Source of the DNA: Bryobacterales bacterium
GTDB lineage: Bacteria > Acidobacteriota > Terriglobia > Bryobacterales > Bryobacteraceae
Assembly: GCA_947467185.1 (NCBI GenBank)
Contig: CANIHR010000011.1
Span: 1-41,652 of the forward strand
Reading direction: 5' to 3'
DNA length: 41,652 nucleotides
Shown here: one piece after another, positions 35,202 through 41,652 of the stretch
Numbering within the stretch: the stretch's first letter is position 1
Layout of the letters: every line of letters starts with the position of its first letter
Position numbers and translations under genes: made by a program
Notes under the pieces: generated by a model
What the model was told of the DNA's origin: nothing
What the model saw: the letters and a program-made list of their open reading frames with translations, nothing else
The model's database searches: none

Positions 35202-36995
35202 ATACCGTCCGCATCCACTCCCGCCACCATCTACACACAGAGGTTGCAGGAGCGGACCGCCGCCCTCGTCTCCCTCGAAGCCCACCGCAAACTCCTCGGC
35301 TGGGCGCGCCTCGCTGCCGCGGCTGCCACCATCGGGGCCATCTGGATGGCGATCCAGCTCTGGATTCCTCTCACTGCCGTCCTCCTGCCCATCGCCCTCT
35401 TCGTCTTCCTCGTCTGGAAGCACGCGCAGGCCGACCGCGCCGCCACCCGCATGCGCCGCGCCATCCACTTCCACGAACGCGGTCTCGCCCGCCTCGAAAA
35501 TCGCTGGCAGGCCCTCGGCGAACCCGGCGACCGCTTCAACGACCCCAACCACCCGTACGCGGCCGACCTCGACATCTTCGGCAAAGGCGGCCTCTTCCAG
35601 TACCTCTCCACCGCCCGCACACGGGGCGGGGAAGCCCGCCTCGCCTCCTGGCTCAAGGGGCCGTCGCCCCTGCCCGAGTTGCGCGCCCGCCACGAAGCCA
35701 TCGCCGAACTCCGGCCTCTCCTCGACCTCCGCGAGCAACTCGCCATCCTCGGCGAAGACTTCCGCACTGGCGTCAATCCTGAGCACCTCACGCAGTGGGC
35801 CGCCGCGCCCGCGCAGCCGTTCGCGAAGTGGCAGCGCGCCGTCGCCCTCGTCCTCTCCGCCATCGCCGCCGGCGTGCTCGTGTGGTGGTTCTCTACCGCG
35901 TTCATGGGCGTGGAATCGCGCCTCGCGCTCATCGCCGTCGCCATGGTGGAAGGCCTGTTCTCCATCACGCTTCGCGACCGCGTCCTTGCCATCGTTCATG
36001 GCCTCAACGAACCTTCGCACGATCTCGACCTTCTCGCCGGCATCCTCACCGAGCTCGAAAAAATCAACTTCACGTCGACGCCGCTCGCGAAGCTGCAGAC
36101 CGCCATCCGGCCCGAGCAGGGCGACTCCGCCTCGAAGCGCATCGCCCACCTCCGCCGCCTGCAGGAACTCCTCGATTCGCGAGACAACGTCGTGGTCCGT
36201 ATGTTCGGTCCGCTGCTCCTCTGGGGCACGCAGACCGCCATGGCCATCGAACAGTGGCGCTCGGAGAACGGCCCTTACGTCGCGCAGTGGCTGCACGCCG
36301 TCGCCGAAATCGAGGCGCTCTCCTCGCTCGCCAGCTACTCGTACGAGCACCCCGCAGACCCGTTCCCGGAATTCTCAGAAACGCCCGGCATTCGCGGCGA
36401 ATTCCTCTACCATCCGCTGATGGACCCCGTGCGCGCCATTCCGAACTCCGTCGCGCTCACGGCCCCGCCCGCGCTCTACGTGGTCAGCGGTTCCAACATG
36501 TCGGGCAAGAGCACGTTCCTGCGCACCGTCGGCACCAACGCTGTCCTCGCGCTGGCCGGTGCCCCGGTGCGCGCGAAGCACCTCACGCTTTCGACGCTCT
36601 CTCTCGGCGCCTCCATCCGCACGGTCGATTCGCTGGAAGGCGGCGTCTCGCGCTTCATGGCCGAACTCCTCCGCCTGCGCCAGATTCTGGAACTGCCCGC
36701 GCCCGCGTTCTTCCTGCTCGATGAACTCCTCGCCGGCACCAACTCGCACGACCGCGCCATTGGAGCCGCCGGCCTGGTCCGCGCCCTGCTGGCACGCGGA
36801 GCGATCGGCATCGCCACCACGCACGATCTCTCGCTGGCCCGCGTGGCCGATGAACTCGCGCCCAACGCCATCAACGTGCATTTCGAAGATCGCCTCGAAG
36901 GCGGCAAGCTTGTCTTCGACTACACGATGCGCCCCGGCGTGGTGCAGCGCTCCAACGCGCTCGACCTGATGCGCGCTGTTGGCCTCGATGTGTAG
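35199..36995 (+). CDS. membrane-associated MutS-family ATPase
   Basis: MutS-related ATPase, 598 aa, without the mismatch-recognition domain I. Seen: hydrophobic segments at about residues 36-73 and 213-250 that look like membrane helices, MutS core/clamp-like helices in between (LDIFGKGGLFQYLSTARTRG), and a C-terminal ABC-type MutS V domain with Walker A GSNMSGKST (431-439), Walker B FFLLDELLAGTNSHDR (Asp508-Glu509) and ATTHDLSLA. A role in standard mismatch repair is unlikely given the missing domain I and the membrane helices; actual role unknown. The start is uncertain: TTG 35199 is the first possibility, TTG 35244 another. Codons strongly prefer C at the third position, unlike genes in the first half of the window. 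Confidence 0.86.
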   Translation: MIPSASTPATIYTQRLQERTAALVSLEAHRKLLGWARLAAAAATIGAIWMAIQLWIPLTAVLLPIALFVFLVWKHAQADRAATRMRRAIHFHERGLARLENRWQALGEPGDRFNDPNHPYAADLDIFGKGGLFQYLSTARTRGGEARLASWLKGPSPLPELRARHEAIAELRPLLDLREQLAILGEDFRTGVNPEHLTQWAAAPAQPFAKWQRAVALVLSAIAAGVLVWWFSTAFMGVESRLALIAVAMVEGLFSITLRDRVLAIVHGLNEPSHDLDLLAGILTELEKINFTSTPLAKLQTAIRPEQGDSASKRIAHLRRLQELLDSRDNVVVRMFGPLLLWGTQTAMAIEQWRSENGPYVAQWLHAVAEIEALSSLASYSYEHPADPFPEFSETPGIRGEFLYHPLMDPVRAIPNSVALTAPPALYVVSGSNMSGKSTFLRTVGTNAVLALAGAPVRAKHLTLSTLSLGASIRTVDSLEGGVSRFMAELLRLRQILELPAPAFFLLDELLAGTNSHDRAIGAAGLVRALLARGAIGIATTHDLSLARVADELAPNAINVHFEDRLEGGKLVFDYTMRPGVVQRSNALDLMRAVGLDV

Positions 36996-37027
36996 TAAGC
37001 GACGTCTAAAGCGAGTATCATGATCGG

Positions 37028-38545
37028 GTGCTGAAACCGCTCGCCCTGTTCGCTCTCACGGCCCTCTTCGCCCACGCCCAGTACAACGAACCTTACCGGC
37101 CCCAGTTCCACTTCTCGCCGAAAACGAACTGGACCAACGACCCCAACGGTCTGGTCTACTTCGACGGCGAGTACCACGTTTTCTACCAGTACAACCCCTT
37201 CGGCGACACCTGGGGTCACATGAGCTGGGGCCACGCGGTCAGTCCCGATCTCATCCACTGGCAGGAACTTCCGGTCGCGCTAGCCGAAGAGAACGGCGTC
37301 ATGATCTTCACCGGCAGCATCGTGGTGGACGAGCGCAACACCAGCGGCTTCTGCAGCGACGGCAAGGCATGTCTGGTGGCGGTCTATACCGGTCACACAC
37401 CGAAGTCCGCCACCGCCAACACACTGCAGACGCAAAACCTCGCGTACAGCAATGACCGTGGCCGCACGTGGACGAAGTTCAGCGCGAATCCTGTCCTCGA
37501 CCTGAAGATGACCGACTTCCGCGACCCGCACGTCTTCTGGTCTGCCGCCGGAAGCCGCTGGGTCATGGCCGTCGCGCTGCCCAATGAGCACAAGGTTTTG
37601 TTCTACGGTGCTTCCGATCTGAAGCACTGGAGCAAGCTCAGCGAATTCGGGCCTGCGGGCGCGGTAGGTGGTCAGTGGGAGTGCCCGACACTCGCGGAAC
37701 TCCCCGTGGATGGCAGCCCGACGCGGACACGCTTCGTCCTCAAGATCGGCCTTAATCCGGGCGGCCTGCAGGGCGGTTCCGGCGAGCAGTATTTTGTCGG
37801 TACCTTCGATGGCACAAAGTTCACCAATGACAATCCAGCCACCACCACGCTCTGGACCGACTACGGCAAGGACTGTTACTGCGCCCTGGTCTTCAACGGT
37901 CTGCCGCGCACGCAAACCCCCGTGATGCTGGGCTGGATGAACAACTGGCAGTATGCCGGGAAAGTGCCGACGCAGCCGTGGCGCGGCCAGATGACACTGC
38001 CCCGGCAGGTGGGCCTGAAGACCACGCCAGCCGGGCTGCGACTGGTCCAGCAACCTGCGGCGATCCTCGCGACCCTGCGCGGTGAGCGCTTCGCCTGGAG
38101 CGGCCAGAATGTGCAGGAACTTAACACCGCGCTGAAGGCGAAGGCGGGTACCGGCTACGAACTGCAAACCAGCATCACGCTGGGTGACGCGCAGAAAATC
38201 GAGTGGAAGTTGCTTGCCTCCGACGGCGCCTGGACCACGGTAGGTTATGACAGAGCCAAAGGTGAAATCTACCTCGACCGGACCCGCTCCGGTAACGTCG
38301 CTTTCAGCAAGGATTTCCCCGGCCGCATCACCGCCCCACTCACCCTTCCGGCGGGTGTCCTCAAACTGCGGATCATTGTTGACCGTTCCACTCTGGAGGT
38401 CTTTGCGCAGGCTGGTCTCGTCGCCATGACAGACCTGACTTATCCCCCGGCGGGCGCCAACAACATCGAGTTCACCACCGAGGGTCCCGCGCCAAAACGC
38501 ACCGAAGTCGAGCTCTGGCCTCTCACTTCCGCGTGGCGGCGGTAG
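37028..38545 (+). CDS. secreted glycoside hydrolase family 32 (fructan hydrolase)
   Basis: Secreted beta-fructosidase of GH32, acting on levan, inulin or sucrose. 505 aa. Signal peptide MLKPLALFALTALFAHA, then the five-bladed propeller with the three catalytic motifs: WTNDPNG (nucleophile Asp38), FRDPHV (transition-state Asp166) and WECP (acid/base Glu218). The C-terminal beta-sandwich module (about residues 350-500, including LRIIVDRSTLEVFAQ) is also present. The subset with single-domain exo-levanase/inulinase activity is likely, but specificity is not readable. Starts with GTG 32 bases after the MutS-family gene. Ends in a 23-base convergent overlap. It may supply sugars for uptake by the nearby receptor (inference from location only). 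Confidence 0.94.
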   Translation: MLKPLALFALTALFAHAQYNEPYRPQFHFSPKTNWTNDPNGLVYFDGEYHVFYQYNPFGDTWGHMSWGHAVSPDLIHWQELPVALAEENGVMIFTGSIVVDERNTSGFCSDGKACLVAVYTGHTPKSATANTLQTQNLAYSNDRGRTWTKFSANPVLDLKMTDFRDPHVFWSAAGSRWVMAVALPNEHKVLFYGASDLKHWSKLSEFGPAGAVGGQWECPTLAELPVDGSPTRTRFVLKIGLNPGGLQGGSGEQYFVGTFDGTKFTNDNPATTTLWTDYGKDCYCALVFNGLPRTQTPVMLGWMNNWQYAGKVPTQPWRGQMTLPRQVGLKTTPAGLRLVQQPAAILATLRGERFAWSGQNVQELNTALKAKAGTGYELQTSITLGDAQKIEWKLLASDGAWTTVGYDRAKGEIYLDRTRSGNVAFSKDFPGRITAPLTLPAGVLKLRIIVDRSTLEVFAQAGLVAMTDLTYPPAGANNIEFTTEGPAPKRTEVELWPLTSAWRR

Positions 38546-39392
38546 TGTATTCAATCGCGGTCACCAGGCCGCGCCAGTAAGGCTTGCGGCCCGACGGCAA
38601 CATCCACGCGACCTCGCCTTCCAGCGGCACTACCATGCCGTCGCGTTCGGCGTAATTCCAGAAGCGGCCTTCCCACGGGGCGGATGTCGATTTGCCACCC
38701 GACGTCCGCGTTCTCGATTCTGCCCGAAAACTATCGATCAGATCGTGCTCATTGAAGCGGCAAAGCAGCTTAACGGTCACGCTGGCTTCCGTCAGCGACA
38801 CAAATGCCGAGTGCTCGTCCACGGCCTCCCACTTCGCCCCCTGACTCGGGAGCAACGCCGTCGGATACCAGGCCGCTTCGGCAAGCCAGCGCATCAGTTC
38901 ACCCTTCGCCAGATCATGCCCGCCACGAATCTCCGCGACCGTAAACGCGCCCAGAATCGAAGCATGCAGGGCACCCTCGCCGCTCGCAAACGAATCATGC
39001 ACCGCAGCGGCAACACCGGGAAACATCAAAATACGCGCGTCCCAGTCAAAGCCCGGCCGCCGCATCACCACCAACTGGTCGGCCTTGAAGGTTTTCCACT
39101 GCTCTCCGTCTTCGCTCATGTTCATGGTGCCGGTCTGCTGCAGATGCGCACCAGCGAGCATTGGAGCACCCGGCTTCAATACAGCACGGAAGTAACGCTG
39201 CACCGGCGCGGGCAGGCCTTCCAGTTCCATAAAATCGACCACTGCAGGCAGCACAGCCTCGCGACCGGCCTCCAGCTTCGCCCTCAATGCGACCGTCTCA
39301 CCGTGCCATCGCGAAGCGCCGTAGACTCGGGTACCCGCTACCACCGCAATCAGCCCAACCACGACAACAGCGAGAATCAGTGCGAGTCGCAT
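38523..39392 (-). CDS. membrane-anchored protein of unknown function (DUF6544-like)
   Basis: 289 aa with one N-terminal membrane helix (LALILAVVVVGLIAVVAG) and a soluble domain, probably outside the membrane. Conserved-looking stretches are LPAPVQRYFRAVL, LRW-type MRWLAEAAWYPTALLPSQGA, and GEVAWMLPSGRKPYWRG. The composition resembles a group of uncharacterised proteins that I believe is DUF6544/DUF6920; the assignment is from memory and uncertain. ATG 39392 has GGAG five bases upstream and is preferred over ATG 39404. No catalytic residues identified. It overlaps the GH32 gene by 23 bases at the 3' end and lies downstream of the terminator of the receptor gene. Confidence 0.75.
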   Translation of the reverse strand: MRLALILAVVVVGLIAVVAGTRVYGASRWHGETVALRAKLEAGREAVLPAVVDFMELEGLPAPVQRYFRAVLKPGAPMLAGAHLQQTGTMNMSEDGEQWKTFKADQLVVMRRPGFDWDARILMFPGVAAAVHDSFASGEGALHASILGAFTVAEIRGGHDLAKGELMRWLAEAAWYPTALLPSQGAKWEAVDEHSAFVSLTEASVTVKLLCRFNEHDLIDSFRAESRTRTSGGKSTSAPWEGRFWNYAERDGMVVPLEGEVAWMLPSGRKPYWRGLVTAIEYTTAATRK

Positions 39393-39436
39393 ATCCGCTC
39401 CCATTCTGTCACCGTTTCCGTCAGCGTGCGGAGCAA

Positions 39437-39482
39437 TAAAAAAGGCCGGCTTTCCCGCCTGGTAAGGCGAAAAAGCCGGCCT
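39437..39482 (-). terminator. strong intrinsic terminator of the receptor gene
   Basis: Bases 39443-39453 (aggccggcttt) and 39472-39482 (aaagccggcct) form an 11-bp perfect stem with an inner 5-bp stem cgcct/aggcg (39456-39460/39465-39469). On the minus strand the structure is followed by TTTTTTATT. It begins 20 bases after the receptor stop codon at 39502. This is the clearest intrinsic terminator in the window. Confidence 0.88.
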
Positions 39483-39501
39483 GGTTGTTCAGTTCGCCGA
39501 C

Positions 39502-41652
39502 TTAGAAACGAAGGCGAAGCTGCAGCTGAATGTTACGCATTGCCTGGGCGGCGTTAGCCGCGCCGAAGCCCGCGTTCCGCGGTTGCAGACGAGCCTGGTT
39601 GAGCGAACCGTCGGCGTTGTACTGGTTGTTGACCAGCGTGGTGGCGCTGGCGGGGCTGGCAAACTGAGCCGAGTTGTTCCGACCCGTGATTACCGTCCAG
39701 TTACCAGCGTTGAACACGTCAGCCCGGAGTTCGACGTTGTACTTCTCGCCACCGGGAACGCGAATCCGGCGAACGAGGGACAGATCGATGTTCCGGTTCA
39801 TGCAACCACGGAGGTAGTTGCGGCCGGATTCCATGCCGAGGCTGTTGTAGCCCGGACCCTGGACCTTGGTGGCATCGAACTGACCGTACTGGTTATCCGA
39901 GCAACCACTGCCGAGCGCACCGAGCAGATTCACTCGTCCGGCGTAGTCGGGCGACCCCGTGATGTTCACGTTGGAGCCGTTGTTCTGGTAGCTGTAACCG
40001 AGGTCATAAGCAGCGCCGGAACCGAACGTCATGACGGTGGAAACCTGCCAGTCCTTCGCCAGGATGCGGAGGGCAGCGGGCTTGCCGGTCATGTTCGGGC
40101 TGTTCCAGATACCGTTGGCCTTGAACAGGTGCGGACGAACGTCGAGCGTTTCATTCAGCTTTTCGTATGCGCCCTGATCGCTGCGCAGCGAGATTTTGCC
40201 GTCAGCCGAATGCTGCAGGCGCTGAATCAGACCCGTGTTGCCCTTGAGCGAAATGCCGTAGGTGTAGTTGGCGCCCCACGAGAAGCCACCCTTGAAGCGG
40301 CGGTTCACGTTGGCCTGGATGGAGTGGTACATATCCCAGAAGTTCGTCTGGTTTTCTTCCACGCCAGCCAGTCCGCGGAAGGTGCGGAGCAGGTTGGAGG
40401 TGTAAGCGGTCTGGCCGGGAATTGCGTTCGTACCCAGCGTCGGGTCCTGATTCTGCGACAGGTAAGCTGCGCCGAAATCGACCGCGTTCAGGTTCGTACG
40501 CTGGCCACCCTGGAAGGCGCCCATGCGGTTGACACCGCGGTTGCCGACGTAGGTGACGTCGCCGACCATGGCCCACGGCAGAGACTTCTGCACGCCGATC
40601 TGCCACTGCCACGAAGCCGGAATGTTGGCTTTGTACTGGAAGGTGATCAGCGTCGGGATCGGTTGCGGGCTCAGGCCCTGGCCGAGGGTGGACAGGAGCC
40701 CGTTGCGGAGATCCTGTGCGGTTGCGACCGGCGGGTTTCCCGGCGTGGAGAACGTCGTGTTGCCGTCCGGACGGTCATAGAACATACCGACACCGCCACG
40801 GATGACCCAGTCCGACTTGCCGGAAGCGTCATAAGCGAAGCCGAAGCGAGGTCCGAAGACCAGCGTGGGCCAGGTGTAGTTCGTCTTGGCGATGCCGTTG
40901 CCAGCCTTGATGATGCCGTTGAGGGCCTGGCCGGTGCCGGGAATCGGAGTTCCGATCGCGGCCTGCGTGTTGGCTGCGCCTGCAGCCGACAGAATTGCGC
41001 CGGTGCGGGGATCCATCGCGTTGCGGTCGTTGCCCGAGCAAACCTTCGCGCCACTCCGGCAGCCGGCGATGTACATAACCGGTGCGTTGCTGAGCGAGAA
41101 CTTGTCGGGGAAGAAGTTGGACATCTGCAGCAGTTTGTCGTACTGCGGCTGCTGATTCACGAAACGCATGCCGTAATCCAGGGTCAGGCGGTTGGTTACC
41201 TTCCAGTTGTCCTGGATGTAAGCTTCACGCTGGTTGTAGATCAGGTTGCCTTCGATGAACTTGGAAGCCTGCAGGTACTGGGTGAAGATACCGAGCGACG
41301 CGTTGGAATAGCCGAAGCCGGTATCGAGTGCGTTGTTGGTATCGTTGCCAAAGTTCACATAGCCCTGGAAGCTCAGGTTCGCGATGCCACCGGCACCCAC
41401 GTTCTGCGCTTTGTAGCTGTAGTTGTGATAGTAGCCACCCTTAATGGTGTGGCGTCCGGTGACGTGGACGAGGCTGACCGCCAGATCCTGCGTCTTGTTG
41501 ATGTTCAGCCAACCCGGATACCGCTGCTGCGGAGGAGCGGCGCCAATGCGGCTGCCCCAGCCCCAGACGGGCGGCAGGTTCAACTGCTTGCCATCGAAGA
41601 AGGCCGGCTTTTCGGCCGTCAGGATCTTGTAGCCGTAGTACTGCGGATCCAT
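39502..41652 (-). CDS. Oar-like TonB-dependent receptor, C-terminal part (cut by window edge)
   Basis: 716 aa of the barrel of a second Oar-like receptor; the N-terminus lies beyond the window, so the apparent ATG at 41652 is only the edge. Barrel strands alternate with loops rich in Asn, Gly and Tyr (HTIKGGYYHNYSYKAQNVGA, RRFKGGFSWGANYTYGISLK); the protein ends in QLQLRLRF with a terminal phenylalanine, as for outer-membrane proteins. Two cysteine pairs in loops (CRSGAKVC; SGCSDNQYG with RGCMNRN) may form disulfides. Followed by the strong terminator. Substrate unknown. It differs from the 10-13 kb receptor throughout its length as far as visible. Confidence 0.88.
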   Translation of the reverse strand: MDPQYYGYKILTAEKPAFFDGKQLNLPPVWGWGSRIGAAPPQQRYPGWLNINKTQDLAVSLVHVTGRHTIKGGYYHNYSYKAQNVGAGGIANLSFQGYVNFGNDTNNALDTGFGYSNASLGIFTQYLQASKFIEGNLIYNQREAYIQDNWKVTNRLTLDYGMRFVNQQPQYDKLLQMSNFFPDKFSLSNAPVMYIAGCRSGAKVCSGNDRNAMDPRTGAILSAAGAANTQAAIGTPIPGTGQALNGIIKAGNGIAKTNYTWPTLVFGPRFGFAYDASGKSDWVIRGGVGMFYDRPDGNTTFSTPGNPPVATAQDLRNGLLSTLGQGLSPQPIPTLITFQYKANIPASWQWQIGVQKSLPWAMVGDVTYVGNRGVNRMGAFQGGQRTNLNAVDFGAAYLSQNQDPTLGTNAIPGQTAYTSNLLRTFRGLAGVEENQTNFWDMYHSIQANVNRRFKGGFSWGANYTYGISLKGNTGLIQRLQHSADGKISLRSDQGAYEKLNETLDVRPHLFKANGIWNSPNMTGKPAALRILAKDWQVSTVMTFGSGAAYDLGYSYQNNGSNVNITGSPDYAGRVNLLGALGSGCSDNQYGQFDATKVQGPGYNSLGMESGRNYLRGCMNRNIDLSLVRRIRVPGGEKYNVELRADVFNAGNWTVITGRNNSAQFASPASATTLVNNQYNADGSLNQARLQPRNAGFGAANAAQAMRNIQLQLRLRF

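Noticed and set aside
35187-36350. A 387-codon minus-strand open frame
   Set aside because: Antisense to the MutS-family ATPase; Glu/Gly/Asp-rich shadow.

Overview
The window looks like chromosomal DNA of an acidobacterium, most likely of the Bryobacterales/Solibacterales group. This is an inference from gene content. The indicators are two Oar-like TonB-dependent outer-membrane receptors (carboxypeptidase-regulatory-type N-terminus), a PSD1-type CxxCH cytochrome protein paired with a Tat-exported DUF1501 protein, a winged-helix/kinase/PD40-propeller regulator, a two-component-propeller GGDEF-EAL sensor, several PEP-CTERM proteins and high GC (roughly 60%). No rRNA, CRISPR array, insertion sequence or phage gene was seen.

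Layout. 0-3.7 kb: a large periplasmic-sensor c-di-GMP protein on the minus strand. 3.8-7.9 kb: a plus-strand run ftsY - ribD - ribE - mscS-like channel - small methyltransferase, with gaps of 0-9 bases or overlaps. 7.9-12.9 kb: minus-strand secreted hypothetical, argH, and an Oar-like receptor ending 3 bases before argH. 13.0-18.6 kb: plus-strand large PIG-L deacetylase and a calcium-type P-type ATPase with a perfect 10-bp hairpin at its translation start. 18.5-22.2 kb: a minus-strand three-gene unit of GNAT-cNMP fusion, aromatic amino acid decarboxylase (ATGA overlap) and AI-2E family exporter, a plausible uncharacterised small-molecule (acyl-amine?) production and export cassette. 22.2-28.6 kb: plus-strand PSD1 protein, DUF1501, DUF1841 and argG. 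28.6-34.7 kb: a secreted DUF4360 protein, three PEP-CTERM proteins and a winged-helix/kinase-like/propeller receptor whose kinase domain lacks the activation segment. 34.9-37.0 kb: short repeats, tRNA-Val(CAC) and a membrane MutS-family ATPase. 37.0-41.7 kb: GH32 fructan hydrolase, a membrane-anchored protein of unknown function, a strong intrinsic terminator and the C-terminal part of a second Oar-like receptor cut by the window edge.

Larger-scale features: all four convergent protein-gene pairs overlap tail-to-tail by 23-37 bases. By eye the plus strand is G-rich up to about 25 kb and mostly C-rich afterwards, whichever way the genes point. Housekeeping functions here are protein targeting (ftsY), riboflavin synthesis (ribD, ribE), arginine synthesis (argG and argH, 17 kb apart on opposite strands) and osmotic safety (mscS). 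The accessory functions mostly concern sensing, surface proteins and polysaccharide or metabolite uptake. The most promising candidates for undescribed biology are the GNAT-cNMP/decarboxylase/exporter operon and the activation-loop-less DNA-binding kinase receptor.
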